This document shows, one piece after another, positions 54,981 through 63,435 of a DNA stretch of 64,000 nucleotides. The notes under the pieces were generated by a model. It was not told where the DNA came from. It did not search any database and was given only the letters and a program-made list of their open reading frames with translations. This stretch comes from Macrococcus brunensis (GTDB lineage: Bacteria; Bacillota; Bacilli; Staphylococcales; Staphylococcaceae), in NCBI RefSeq assembly GCF_004359615.1, contig NZ_SCWA01000012.1, positions 1 through 64,000 on the forward strand. The letters are read 5' to 3'. Both the position numbers and the translations under genes were made by a program. Position 1 is the first letter of the stretch; the number at the start of each line of letters is the position of its first letter.

Positions 54981-55634
54981 ATGAAAAAGACAATGGTTTT
55001 AACATTATCTACTGCTTTATTATTAGGGGCTTGCGGAAATAATGATGATGAAAAGAAGGAAGATAAAGAAGTAAAAACAGAAGAGAAAGCTACAACCGAA
55101 AAGCCAACTACTGAGAAAGCCACTACAGAAAAACCTACTACTGAAAAAGCTACAACTGAAGAGATCACTACTGAAGAAGTAACCACAGAACAACAGACAA
55201 CTGAAAGTGTTACTACTGAACAAGCAGCGGCAGCTCCTGTAACTACAGAAGCACCTGCAGTTAACTTCAATAATGTTACAGACCGTGCCACTCTTGAAAG
55301 CATCGTGTACGGAAACTATTCAGAAATTGACAAAGTAACTGCTTATAAAAGCGCAGTCGCTAATGGTGTAATCCCACAAGGAAATGTGATGGAAGGACCA
55401 GCTTCTAAAGCTTATGAAAGTTCTCTAAGAGTAGAATCTGGCGCAGAAAAATCAATTTACGATGGTGCACCTCAGACTGAAGAAGATTATAGCGATCCTT
55501 ACGAAACTACAGATATGTATCAAGCACGAGCTGACTTGGATACTCAATATCAGAATGGTGAAATCACGAAAGAACAGTATGACCAATGGGTTGCTGAAAT
55601 GGACCAACTTATACAGAGTCAAGGTAATCAATAA
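54981..55634 (+). CDS. Lipoprotein with TTEK repeats, possible superinfection exclusion
   Basis: A 217-residue lipoprotein. Signal peptide MKKTMVLTLSTALLLGAC with lipobox cysteine C18. A charged segment and about 14 TTE(K/P/x) repeats (residues 33-95) form a stiff stalk. A folded C-terminal domain (NVTDRATLESIVYGNYSE then ... YQNGEITKEQYDQWVAEMDQ, SHOCT-like) ends it. It lies directly after cI, as do superinfection-exclusion lipoproteins such as Ltp of streptococcal phage TP-J34, which block DNA injection. That function is inference from type and position. 18 bp before the next gene. Confidence 0.72.
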   Translation: MKKTMVLTLSTALLLGACGNNDDEKKEDKEVKTEEKATTEKPTTEKATTEKPTTEKATTEEITTEEVTTEQQTTESVTTEQAAAAPVTTEAPAVNFNNVTDRATLESIVYGNYSEIDKVTAYKSAVANGVIPQGNVMEGPASKAYESSLRVESGAEKSIYDGAPQTEEDYSDPYETTDMYQARADLDTQYQNGEITKEQYDQWVAEMDQLIQSQGNQ

Positions 55635-55652
55635 CAAATAGGAGATATAGAA

Positions 55653-56018
55653 ATGGAAAAAATTATTGGCGTGGCTGGATTTATAGACGACTTCAAAGTT
55701 ATCATATCTGCCGGTAATGTTGATGGCATACAGGAAGGCATGGAGTTAAGCATACTTTCTTCTAAAGGTGAAGACATTCGTGATCCATTTAGCGGAGAAA
55801 TTTTGGGGCGTATACCTCATATAAAAGCTATGATAAAAGTTATATTGGTTCAAGACAGGTTTTCAATTTGTGTTATCAAGGATCAATATCTGCCTGCAAT
55901 TGCTTTAGGCAATGCAAATATTAGTTTTTTTAAACAAAGATTTAAATTTGAAGGAAAACCAATTGAAAGAATGGTAACAGATGAGCCGATTAAAGTTGGT
56001 GACATAGTTGAAATTTAA
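55653..56018 (+). CDS. Small beta-rich protein between lipoprotein and AbiF RNA
   Basis: A 121-residue soluble protein. VIISAGNVDGIQEGMELSIL, then DPFSGEILGRIPHIKAMIKV, resembles the FlgT C-terminal-type small beta-barrel. Cotranscribed with the lipoprotein (18-bp gap). Its last codons contain the TTGAAA of the next promoter. Function unknown. Confidence 0.6.
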   Translation: MEKIIGVAGFIDDFKVIISAGNVDGIQEGMELSILSSKGEDIRDPFSGEILGRIPHIKAMIKVILVQDRFSICVIKDQYLPAIALGNANISFFKQRFKFEGKPIERMVTDEPIKVGDIVEI

Positions 56019-56036
56019 TAGCTTATATGTTATATT
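56008..56036 (+). promoter_or_regulatory. Promoter of the AbiF-associated RNA
   Basis: TTGAAA (56008-56013) and TATATT (56031-56036) with exactly 17 bp between. Expected start near 56043, at the beginning of the structured RNA. The -35 overlaps the end of the 55653 gene. Confidence 0.85.
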
Positions 56037-56042
56037 ATATGC

Positions 56043-56126
56043 ATTGAAAGCCCTCACCAAAGTGGGCCGAAAATTTAGATTCAGGCCGAATCACCCTAAT
56101 GCATATAATTGCATTAGGGGTTTTTT
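56043..56126 (+). ncRNA. AbiF-type structured RNA (candidate antitoxin)
   Basis: About 84 bases. Hairpin 1: GCC/CAC with GTG/GGC (56050-56067), CT bulge. Hairpin 2: perfect GATTC / GAATC (56078-56092), loop AGGCC. GGCC at 56065-56068 and in the loop (56084-56087) could pair as a pseudoknot. The last element is an intrinsic terminator. Known biology: Abi_2/AbiF genes are often preceded by a conserved structured RNA (the AbiF RNA motif). The position, size and structures here agree. Confidence 0.75.
56094..56126 (+). terminator. Intrinsic terminator between RNA and AbiF gene
   Basis: Perfect 10-bp stem CCCTAATGCA / TGCATTAGGG, loop TATAAT, then G and six T (56121-56126). It ends only 18 bases before the abi start codon, so most transcripts should stop here and readthrough gives the toxin mRNA, as in type III toxin-antitoxin loci. 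Confidence 0.92.
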
Positions 56127-56143
56127 CGTTTATGGAGGTTTGT

Positions 56144-57091
56144 ATGCCTAATTTCCTTACATACGAACAGCAAGTTACTAAATTAGAGCAGTTAGGCATA
56201 GTCGCTGCTTCGACATCAGATGTTATACCTGCTATTAAGTTCCATGGTTACGACAAAATAGTTACTGATTACATCAAAACATTAACAGAAACAGAAACAA
56301 ACATCCCTTTTCGCACTGTCGAATCACTTGTATTGTTCGATTTTGATTTACAAACACTTTTATTTAAATATATTATCCAATCTGAAACTACCTTAAAAAC
56401 TCTCTTCAGTCATAAAATCGGTCACAAGTTTGGAATAAAGAAATCAGAATATCTGAACCATAACAAATATCAAAACCCTAAGCCTGTGGAGAGGCGGATT
56501 GAATTTATTAATAATAAGTTCGTGAAGCGAAAATCTTTCTCTAAAGATCCTTTCGCGAAATATACTGATGAAGAAAATATACCTCCGTGGTTGTATTTCT
56601 CACAGGTAGATTTAGGTGATTTCATAAACTTTTACAGTGAAATTGATATTGATATAAAGCAAGATATCGCTAAAGACTTAATTACACAAAAAAAAGCCAT
56701 GCTTATATCAGATAAGAATGAACTAGTTATCTCAAGTATTAAATTTATGCATAGCTTCAGAAACAAAATAGCTCATGGGCAACACTGTTTTAGTTTTAAT
56801 ACAAATAAGAATATAAAATTTGATAATATTGCTGCATTAGCCTCAAGCGAAGTTATTTCCAGTACTGAATATAGTAAGCTTAACGAAAGAATCTATATTC
56901 TTTTATTATTAGTGATAATCATCAATCCTTATAAGCTTATAAGAGATAACTTTATTTCTGATATAAATATCTTATATGATTCATATCACAATAAATTCGG
57001 TAATGAATTTATACAATACTTTCATTCCGTTTCCGGAATTCCAACCGACTACAAATATAGATTAGATGTATTAAATCGTTCTCTTTGGTGA
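56144..57091 (+). CDS. abiF: Abi_2/AbiF-family HEPN abortive infection protein
   Basis: A 315-residue soluble helical protein. The start FLTYEQQVTKLEQLGIV and the HEPN catalytic motif R206-N-K-I-A-H211 (SFRNKIAHGQ) are hallmarks of Abi_2 (AbiD/AbiF) proteins, which act as RNases in abortive phage defence. ATG 56144 follows GGAGG; the upstream in-frame codons run through the terminator and are not a likely start. It is preceded by its own promoter, structured RNA and terminator, and followed by another terminator. Sits between cI and integrase, a usual lysogenic cargo slot. The RNA is probably its antitoxin. Activity is inferred. Confidence 0.9.
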   Translation: MPNFLTYEQQVTKLEQLGIVAASTSDVIPAIKFHGYDKIVTDYIKTLTETETNIPFRTVESLVLFDFDLQTLLFKYIIQSETTLKTLFSHKIGHKFGIKKSEYLNHNKYQNPKPVERRIEFINNKFVKRKSFSKDPFAKYTDEENIPPWLYFSQVDLGDFINFYSEIDIDIKQDIAKDLITQKKAMLISDKNELVISSIKFMHSFRNKIAHGQHCFSFNTNKNIKFDNIAALASSEVISSTEYSKLNERIYILLLLVIIINPYKLIRDNFISDINILYDSYHNKFGNEFIQYFHSVSGIPTDYKYRLDVLNRSLW

Positions 57092-57117
57092 TGGGTATTT
57101 TTATACCCATATTTTTA
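57091..57117 (+). terminator. Terminator of the AbiF gene
   Basis: ATGGGTAT / ATACCCAT, 8-bp perfect stem with 4-base loop, followed by ATTTTTAT. Starts at the last base of the stop codon. Confidence 0.82.
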
Positions 57118-57129
57118 TATCGAGTAACA

Positions 57130-57142
57130 GAACATACGTTCC
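57130..57142. promoter_or_regulatory. LexA (SOS) box upstream of integrase
   Basis: GAACATACGTTCC matches the Gram-positive LexA consensus CGAACRNRYGTTYC except the first base. It is 21 bp before the integrase start, overlapping the probable promoter region. SOS control of integrase is inference. Confidence 0.6.
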
Positions 57143-57162
57143 GATGAAAGGAGGTGAAACTA

Positions 57163-58206
57163 ATGAAGATAACTAAGAGAGGCTCAAAATGGCAATATGA
57201 CTTTCGTTACGATGGTGAAAGATTTCGTGGCGGCGGTTATTCGTCAAAACGTGATGCTCAGTACGCAGGCAACGAAAAATACAATCAGCTTTCAAGTAAT
57301 ATCAGATTAGATAGAGAATTGACTTTTGCAGATTACTTCAAAAAATGGATCGAGACAAACAGATATCATACAGTAACGCCCAAAACTTATAAATCATATA
57401 AGTCAGCCCTTAAACACATTGAAGACCATTCTATTGGCTCTGTGAGACTTAAAGACCTGACCCGTCATAAGTTTCAGGAGTTTATCAATGAGTACGCTAA
57501 GAGCCATGCTAAAGAGACGATAAAGAAGTTCAAGGGTTACTGTAATGCCTGTTTTGAAAGTGCTGTATTTGAAGGCCTGATGATCAAGAATGTTAACCAC
57601 AACATTACTTATACGCCAGGGACCGCTTCGAAACATGAAGACACAAAGTTCATTCAGATGAAAGACTATGAAAAGGTTAAGGCTCAACTAAAGAAGTCAA
57701 AGAGTCAATCCTCTCTATTTCTTTTTGTCATGCTGATCACTGGTGCTCGTTTCTCAGGTGCTGCAGCACTGAAACGAGAACACATTGATGAACTTAAATC
57801 GACCATCTTTATTGATGAACATAAGACTGAATTATCTCCACGTACTTTAAGCATACCACGAGAAGACCTCAGACACGTCATACAGGGCATAAATAATATT
57901 CCGGTACAATCTGACGGAAAAGTATTTAAGCTTTCCTATGAGGCGGTTAACAAGCAAATGAAACGTGTCTGTACTCAACTTAATATCGATGAAGTCACAT
58001 CACACGCTCTGAGGCACACACACTGCTCATATTTGTTTGCTAAGGGTTTAAGTATCGAATATATCTCAAGACGTCTAGGACACGCTAATGTGGCCACTAC
58101 GCGTGAGATATATCAGCATATGTTCAAAGAGACTTATATTGATGAAGATGCTAAGGCAATGGAAGTACTTGGTTCTATGGGCAAGAAAAAGAAGACAGCT
58201 GGATAA
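57163..58206 (+). CDS. int: Tyrosine-family phage integrase
   Basis: A 347-residue recombinase. N-terminal AP2-like arm-binding domain (KRGSKWQYDFRYDGERF), a SAM-like core-binding domain (LTFADYFKKWIETNRYHTVT) and the C-terminal catalytic domain with Arg in TGARFSGAAAL, HALRHTH (His-x-x-Arg), LGHANVATTREIY (His then Tyr after IYQHM). ATG 57163 follows AAAGGAGGTG. It recombines attP with the tRNA-Arg gene. Arm sites and attR follow directly. Confidence 0.95.
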   Translation: MKITKRGSKWQYDFRYDGERFRGGGYSSKRDAQYAGNEKYNQLSSNIRLDRELTFADYFKKWIETNRYHTVTPKTYKSYKSALKHIEDHSIGSVRLKDLTRHKFQEFINEYAKSHAKETIKKFKGYCNACFESAVFEGLMIKNVNHNITYTPGTASKHEDTKFIQMKDYEKVKAQLKKSKSQSSLFLFVMLITGARFSGAAALKREHIDELKSTIFIDEHKTELSPRTLSIPREDLRHVIQGINNIPVQSDGKVFKLSYEAVNKQMKRVCTQLNIDEVTSHALRHTHCSYLFAKGLSIEYISRRLGHANVATTREIYQHMFKETYIDEDAKAMEVLGSMGKKKKTAG

Positions 58207-58211
58207 GCAGC

Positions 58212-58249
58212 GTGACCATCTTGTGACCACGGTGACCAAATTGTGACCA
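58212..58249 (+). other. Integrase arm-type sites, right end
   Basis: Four GTGACCA repeats (58212, 58223, 58232, 58243), arranged as two GTGACCA-N4-GTGACCA pairs. They start 6 bp after the integrase stop. The same pair occurs once inside attL. Confidence 0.8.
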
Positions 58250-58292
58250 AAACTATGGTTTTAAATAGTTTTAAATAGTTTTATAAATAAGA

Positions 58293-58317
58293 AAAACCCT
58301 TTAAAATCAAGGGTTTT
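58293..58317. terminator. Bidirectional terminator at the right prophage end
   Basis: AAAACCCTT / AAGGGTTTT (58293-58301 with 58309-58317), T-run on both strands. It can end int (plus) and supply a new terminator for tRNA-Arg (minus), replacing the one left at 20716-20749. A TTTTAAATAG repeat lies just left of it. Confidence 0.7.
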
Positions 58318-58351
58318 AGCCTTAAATGATTTTAAAAGGTTTTATCTCTAG

Positions 58352-58425
<74 letters not shown>

Positions 58426-58445
58426 TCCATTTCAAGACAAGATTA

Positions 58446-58475
58446 ATTATAATCAAGTTTGAACTGGAAAGTCAA
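58446..58475 (-). promoter_or_regulatory. tRNA-Arg promoter
   Basis: TTGACT (58470-58475) and TATAAT (58446-58451), spacer 18 bp, on the minus strand, 20 bp before the tRNA. Confidence 0.8.
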
Positions 58476-58515
58476 CAACCTTTTTTTGCGTTATTACACC
58501 TTTAATAGCAGAAGG

Positions 58516-58998
58516 TTAACCCTTCAGCTGCTCTTTTGCATAGATACGGTGCTGCTGATCATAAAAAGTGAGTAAATCATCTTCTATAACAAGATAGGTT
58601 TCCGGCTCTTCGCTTCTCGACTGGGCGATACTGCCCGGATTGATACAGATGATCCCGTCAATCTCTTCTATTTTACGGACATGGGTATGACCGTAAAATG
58701 CGAAACGGCAACCAGCCGCTTCTGCTGCTTCTGCGAGCTGTTCTCTACCCGCATTGACGCTGTAAAGATGGCCATGTGTCAGAAATGCACCTTGTTTATC
58801 TTCAATCACAGCCGTCTTATCAAACCACGGTCCATCACAGTTACCCATCACAGCAACGTAATCTCTTATCTCAGGATTCTCCCTTGTAAATTCAGAATCT
58901 CCTAGATGAATATAATAATCAGCATCGTGATGGATGGATTTGATATCTGTCAGAATATTGGTCATGCCATGATTATCGCTGACGACGACCCACTTCAT
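58516..58998 (-). CDS. YfcE/MJ0936-type metallophosphoesterase
   Basis: A 160-residue phosphodiesterase. The calcineurin-like metal motifs are all present: SDNHG, GDSE (in IHLGDSEF), GNCDGP and GHTHVR with NPGS. It hydrolyses phosphodiesters; natural substrate unclear. Overlaps the XTP pyrophosphatase gene by 4 bp, in the Staphylococcaceae order murI-rdgB-this gene. Confidence 0.93.
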   Translation of the reverse strand: MKWVVVSDNHGMTNILTDIKSIHHDADYYIHLGDSEFTRENPEIRDYVAVMGNCDGPWFDKTAVIEDKQGAFLTHGHLYSVNAGREQLAEAAEAAGCRFAFYGHTHVRKIEEIDGIICINPGSIAQSRSEEPETYLVIEDDLLTFYDQQHRIYAKEQLKG

Positions 58999-59579
58999 GA
59001 TGTCTGTCCCTCCAAGTATTCTGTCAGTTTATCGATAGCTTTACGACGATGGCTGATTTCCGCTTTTTCTTCTGACACCAGTTCAGCCATGGTCTGGTCT
59101 CTTTCAGGCAAGTAGAAAATAGGATCATAGCCAAAGCCATGTTCACCGCGCTCTTCTTCAGCAATGACGCCCTCCACTTCACCTCGGAATGTCTGTGTCG
59201 GATGTCCAGGCTCGCTCAGTGCGATGACACAGACAAAACGCGCAGCTCGCTCTGATTCACCTTGCAGGTTCTTCAGCAGCAGCTTGATATTAGCCGCATC
59301 ATCTTTTTCTGTCCCTGCATAGCGGGCAGAGTAAATGCCGGGTGCTCCGTTTAAACTGTCCACAGAAAGTCCTGAATCATCAGCTATCACTGTCTTGCCG
59401 AGCAGATGACTTGCCGCTTCTGCTTTCAGTGCCGCATTCTCTTCAAAAGTGGTGCCTGTCTCTTCTACATCAAAATCAGGCAATAAGGTCGTGATGCCGA
59501 TGACATTGTGTTCAGGGAAGATATGCTTGAAGTCGTTGATTTTACCCTGGTTTCCTGTTGCGATAACGATATCTTTCAT
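58995..59579 (-). CDS. rdgB: XTP/dITP pyrophosphatase (RdgB/HAM1)
   Basis: A 194-residue enzyme that removes non-canonical purine nucleotides. [11 protein letters not shown], then [22 protein letters not shown] and ISHRRKAID are the substrate and metal residues in order. Start overlaps murI by 4 bp. Confidence 0.96.
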   Translation of the reverse strand: MKDIVIATGNQGKINDFKHIFPEHNVIGITTLLPDFDVEETGTTFEENAALKAEAASHLLGKTVIADDSGLSVDSLNGAPGIYSARYAGTEKDDAANIKLLLKNLQGESERAARFVCVIALSEPGHPTQTFRGEVEGVIAEEERGEHGFGYDPIFYLPERDQTMAELVSEEKAEISHRRKAIDKLTEYLEGQTS

Positions 59580-60385
59580 TTCAGTTCCTCCTCTAAATTA
59601 ATGGACTGGACAATGAGCTCCGGATCTTCCAGCCATTCGCGTGCGACACGTGTAAATTTCTCTGCATCCCCGTTGACATAGAACTCATGATGCTTTTCGC
59701 TCGAATAAGCGGCATGTCCTTGACTGAACGTCAGAAGTGCACTGACTTCTCTTGCTGTTTCAAGACCGGACGAGATAACCGTCTTTTTTCGATTAAAGTA
59801 ATCCTCAATATACCCTTTGAGTAAAGGATAATGTGTACAGCCTAATATCACTGTATCAGCTGGATCAAGCCGCCATTCTTTTAAAGTCTGGTGAATGACG
59901 ATATTCGTCACAACCGGATCATTATAGCCGATCTGTTCGACTAGCGGAACGAAGCGCGGACAGCTGACACTATGGACATCGACATTCGGATTGATGGCCT
60001 GAATCGACTTGCGGTAGGCATCCGACTTCACTGTTCCTTCTGTCCCGAGAACAAGAACATGACCGTTCGTGGTTGTCATCAGTGCAGTTCTGGCACCCGG
60101 CTCTATGACGCCGACCACTGGGATGGAGAGCATCTCTTGCAGCGGCTTAAGTGCAACTGCTGTCGCTGTATTGCAGGCAATCACCAGCATCTTGATGTCT
60201 TTCTTCATCAGGAACTGAGCAAGTTCAATCGTGAACTGCTTGACTTCTTCTCCGCTTCTCGGACCGTATGGACATCTAGCCACGTCTCCCAGATAGCAGA
60301 TACTTTCGTTCGGCAGCTGACGCATGATTTCTTTTGCAACAGTCAGGCCACCCATGCCGGAATCAATCACACCTATCGGCTTCAT
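59576..60385 (-). CDS. murI: Glutamate racemase
   Basis: A 269-residue cofactor-independent racemase that makes D-glutamate for peptidoglycan. [17 protein letters not shown], the first catalytic Cys in [11 protein letters not shown] and the second in [11 protein letters not shown] are present. Overlaps the MarR gene by 4 bp upstream and rdgB downstream. Confidence 0.97.
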   Translation of the reverse strand: MKPIGVIDSGMGGLTVAKEIMRQLPNESICYLGDVARCPYGPRSGEEVKQFTIELAQFLMKKDIKMLVIACNTATAVALKPLQEMLSIPVVGVIEPGARTALMTTTNGHVLVLGTEGTVKSDAYRKSIQAINPNVDVHSVSCPRFVPLVEQIGYNDPVVTNIVIHQTLKEWRLDPADTVILGCTHYPLLKGYIEDYFNRKKTVISSGLETAREVSALLTFSQGHAAYSSEKHHEFYVNGDAEKFTRVAREWLEDPELIVQSINLEEELK

Positions 60386-60819
60386 GATGAGGCCTCCATT
60401 TTATCAAACAATTGCTTGATGACTTCAGCCGTCATCATCTGTTTGTCTACTGGAATATCTGCCATCAGCTCATTTAAAAACTCCTGCCGTTTAGAAATGA
60501 CTTTATTGATAATCTCAATACTCTTCTGCTCGGGATAAAGATTGACTTTACGCTTGTCCGTCGCGTCTTTTTCTCTTCGTACACACTCTTTTTTGATCAG
60601 CTGATCGACCATTTCTGATGCTGTAGAGACGGCAATACCCATCTTCGACGCCAGCTGACCGACTGTCAAAGGTTCTTCATGTATCCACTGCACAGCGATA
60701 AACTGAGTATCTGACAGTTGATAAGCCTGCAGCTGACTGCGCCCAGACTTCTTAATTCGATCTGCCAGATGACGGAGATGAAACTCCAGTGGAATAATCA
60801 CTTCTTTATTCATCTTCAA
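60382..60819 (-). CDS. MarR-family transcriptional regulator
   Basis: A 145-residue winged-helix regulator. [38 protein letters not shown] and the wing [18 protein letters not shown] are typical. First gene of the operon with murI and rdgB. It may control that operon or an unlinked target; no obvious dyad was identified. Confidence 0.9.
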   Translation of the reverse strand: MKMNKEVIIPLEFHLRHLADRIKKSGRSQLQAYQLSDTQFIAVQWIHEEPLTVGQLASKMGIAVSTASEMVDQLIKKECVRREKDATDKRKVNLYPEQKSIEIINKVISKRQEFLNELMADIPVDKQMMTAEVIKQLFDKMEASS

Positions 60820-60850
60820 TTCCTCACTTCCTATTCATTACTATCATAAC

Positions 60851-60883
60851 AAAAAAAGAGACAGGCGAGAATTCTCACCTGTC
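60851..60883 (-). terminator. Terminator of the sdh operon
   Basis: GACAGG / CCTGTC plus central GAGAATTCTC (60860-60883), followed on the minus strand by a T-run. 7 bp beyond the sdhB stop. Confidence 0.88.
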
Positions 60884-60890
60884 GCTCTGA

Positions 60891-61655
60891 TTAATTCACT
60901 TGATAGTCTGAACCGAAGAAAGATTTGAATAACTGGAAGTTTGCTGAACGGTTCATTGCTGCGATACTTGTTGTTAAAGGAATCCCTTTTGGACAAGCTT
61001 TGACACAGTTCTGTGAGTTACCGCATTCAGCTAGACCACCGTCACCCATTAACGCATGAAGACGCTCATCTTTATTCATCTTACCTGTCGGATGCAGGTT
61101 GAAAAGACGAACCTGTGAAATCGGTTGTGCACCCATGAAGTCTGAGTTTTTATTAACGTTCGGACATACTTCAAGGCAGACACCACATGTCATACATTTA
61201 GATAATTCGTATGCAGTCTGACGTTGTTTCTCCGGCATACGAGGTCCTGGTCCGAGATCATATGTTCCGTCAATAGGTACCCATGCTTTGACACGTTTTA
61301 AATTATCGAACATTTTAGAACGGTCTACCTGTAAATCACGCATCACAGGGAATGTCGCCATCGGTTCCAGTCTGATCGGCTGCTCCAATGTATCAATGAT
61401 AGCAGAACACGACTGACGTGCTTTACCATTGATGACCATTGAGCAGGCACCGCAGACTTCTTCTAAGCAGTTCATATCCCAAGTGACAGGTGTTGTTTTC
61501 TGGCCTTGTGCATTGACTGGATTACGCTGAATCTCCATCAAGGCAGCAATGACATTCATATTAGGACGGTAAGGAATGACGAATTTCTCATCATACGGAT
61601 TTGATTCGGGATTCGCCTGGCGTCGGATAACAAGTTCAATCGTTTTTTCTGCCAT
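60891..61655 (-). CDS. sdhB: Succinate dehydrogenase iron-sulfur subunit
   Basis: A 254-residue subunit. The [2Fe-2S] cysteines are in CLEEVCGACSMVINGKARQSC-type order (C-x4-C-x2-C), and the [4Fe-4S]/[3Fe-4S] clusters in CMTCGVCLEVCP and NSQNCVKACPKG. It passes electrons from FAD to menaquinone. Overlaps sdhA by 1 bp; last gene of the operon. Confidence 0.97.
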   Translation of the reverse strand: MAEKTIELVIRRQANPESNPYDEKFVIPYRPNMNVIAALMEIQRNPVNAQGQKTTPVTWDMNCLEEVCGACSMVINGKARQSCSAIIDTLEQPIRLEPMATFPVMRDLQVDRSKMFDNLKRVKAWVPIDGTYDLGPGPRMPEKQRQTAYELSKCMTCGVCLEVCPNVNKNSDFMGAQPISQVRLFNLHPTGKMNKDERLHALMGDGGLAECGNSQNCVKACPKGIPLTTSIAAMNRSANFQLFKSFFGSDYQVN

Positions 61656-63415
61656 TAATGTTTACCTCCTGATTTAGAGTAGTCGCGGACACGTGGTGGA
61701 ATTAAGCTCACATCCACGTCTGCGTAATTGAAGATCGGCGGATTTGTCGCACCGTCAAATGTCGCCATTGTTGTTTTCAGCCATTCTTCATCATTACGTT
61801 TCGGAAATTCCGGTTTGTAATGGGCACCACGTGACTCATTACGGTTATAAGCACCGATTGTCATGACACGTGCCAGCACAAGCATGTTCCATAACTGACG
61901 AGTGAAGAAGACTGCCTGGTTGCTCCATGTCGCTGTATCTTCCATATCGATATCCTGATAACGTTTCATCAGTTCAACAATTTTCTTATCTGTTTCAAGT
62001 AATTTATCATTATGGCGGACTACTGTGACGTTAGCCGTCATGATTTCACCCAGTTCCTTGTGCAGCTTATAAGCATTCTCGCTGCCGCGCATGCTCATGA
62101 GTGCATCAAATCGGCGTTGTTCTTCGTCTACTTTACGTGCAAAGACTTCGTCAGAAATATCTTCATAAGACTTTTCGAGATCTTTAACGTATTTAATGGC
62201 ATTCGGTCCAGCCACCATACCGCCGTAAATAGCAGATAACAGTGAGTTGGCACCTAAACGGTTACCCCCATGCTGAGAGTAATCACACTCACCCGCAGCA
62301 AATAGACCTGGAATATTCGTCTGCTGATCATAATCTACCCACAGACCACCCATAGAATAATGAACAGCCGGGAAGATTTTCATCGGTACTTTACGTGGAT
62401 CGTCACCTGTGAATTTTTCATAGATTTCGATGATACCGCCGAGCTTCACATCAAGTTCATGCGGGTCTTTATGACTTAAGTCAAGGTAGACCATGTTCTC
62501 ACCGTTAATACCAAGCTTCTGATTCACACAGACATCAAATATTTCACGTGTCGCAATATCACGCGGCACTAAGTTACCATAGTCAGGATACTTCTCTTCT
62601 AAGAAGTACCAAGGCTTACCATCTTTGTATGTCCAGACACGACCGCCTTCACCACGTGCTGATTCACTCATGAGACGCAGTTTGTCATCTCCAGGAATCG
62701 CTGTCGGGTGAATCTGAATGAATTCACCGTTCGCATAAGTCGCGCCCTGCTGGTAGACAATCGATGCAGCAGAACCTGTATTGATCATAGAGTTTGTTGA
62801 TTTACCGAAAATAATACCAGGGCCACCTGTTGCCATGATAACTGCATCAGCAGCGAAAGATTTAATCTCTGAATTCACTAAGTTCTGCGCCACGATACCA
62901 CGGCAGACACCGTCGTCATCTTTAACGATGCCGAGGAATTCCCAGCCTTCAAACTTTGTCACAAGACCGTCTACCTCGTAGCGACGAACCTGCTCATCAA
63001 GTGCATAAAGCAGCTGCTGACCTGTTGTTGCACCTGCAAATGCTGTACGGTGATGCAGTGTGCCACCGAAACGACGGAAGTCAAGTAAACCTTCTGGTGT
63101 ACGGTTGAACATAACACCCATTCTATCCAGTAAGTGAATGATGCTTGGTGCTGCTTCAGTCATCGCTTTAACAGGCGGCTGGTTTGCCAGGAAATCTCCC
63201 CCATATACCGTGTCGTCAAAGTGAATCCAAGGTGAATCCCCTTCACCTTTCGTATTGACTGCACCATTGATACCACCTTGTGCACACACTGAGTGTGAAC
63301 GTTTAACTGGCACTAAAGAAAATAGTTCTACGTTTGTATTGTGCTCAGCTGCTTTAATGGCTGCCATTAAGCCGGCAAGACCGCCTCCGACAACAATTAC
63401 TTTACTGTTTGCCAT
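61655..63415 (-). CDS. sdhA: Succinate dehydrogenase flavoprotein subunit
   Basis: A 586-residue flavoprotein. FAD-binding VVGGGLAGLMAAIKA, the covalent FAD His region RSHSVCAQGGINGA, substrate loops LHHRTAFAGATTG and GEFIQIHPTAIPG, and the C-terminal LGANSLLSAIYGG are in order. It oxidises succinate to fumarate in the TCA cycle at the membrane. Confidence 0.98.
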   Translation of the reverse strand: MANSKVIVVGGGLAGLMAAIKAAEHNTNVELFSLVPVKRSHSVCAQGGINGAVNTKGEGDSPWIHFDDTVYGGDFLANQPPVKAMTEAAPSIIHLLDRMGVMFNRTPEGLLDFRRFGGTLHHRTAFAGATTGQQLLYALDEQVRRYEVDGLVTKFEGWEFLGIVKDDDGVCRGIVAQNLVNSEIKSFAADAVIMATGGPGIIFGKSTNSMINTGSAASIVYQQGATYANGEFIQIHPTAIPGDDKLRLMSESARGEGGRVWTYKDGKPWYFLEEKYPDYGNLVPRDIATREIFDVCVNQKLGINGENMVYLDLSHKDPHELDVKLGGIIEIYEKFTGDDPRKVPMKIFPAVHYSMGGLWVDYDQQTNIPGLFAAGECDYSQHGGNRLGANSLLSAIYGGMVAGPNAIKYVKDLEKSYEDISDEVFARKVDEEQRRFDALMSMRGSENAYKLHKELGEIMTANVTVVRHNDKLLETDKKIVELMKRYQDIDMEDTATWSNQAVFFTRQLWNMLVLARVMTIGAYNRNESRGAHYKPEFPKRNDEEWLKTTMATFDGATNPPIFNYADVDVSLIPPRVRDYSKSGGKH

Positions 63416-63435
63416 ATATATGCCACTCCCCTAAA

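Noticed and set aside
55060-55260. Regular 12-15 bp repeats that might suggest a CRISPR array
   Set aside because: They are in-frame codons for TTEK/TTEE units of a lipoprotein, with no unique spacers and no cas genes nearby.
54812-55303. 163-codon minus-strand frame of Val/Ser repeats
   Set aside because: It is the antisense of the TTE repeat tract and overlaps cI and the lipoprotein; no start signals.
56099-56143. Upstream in-frame start for the Abi protein
   Set aside because: It would translate through the terminator stem and T-run; the ATG at 56144 has GGAGG at the right distance.
60382-60819. MarR gene as part of the sdh operon
   Set aside because: A strong terminator lies between sdhB and this gene, and it overlaps murI instead.
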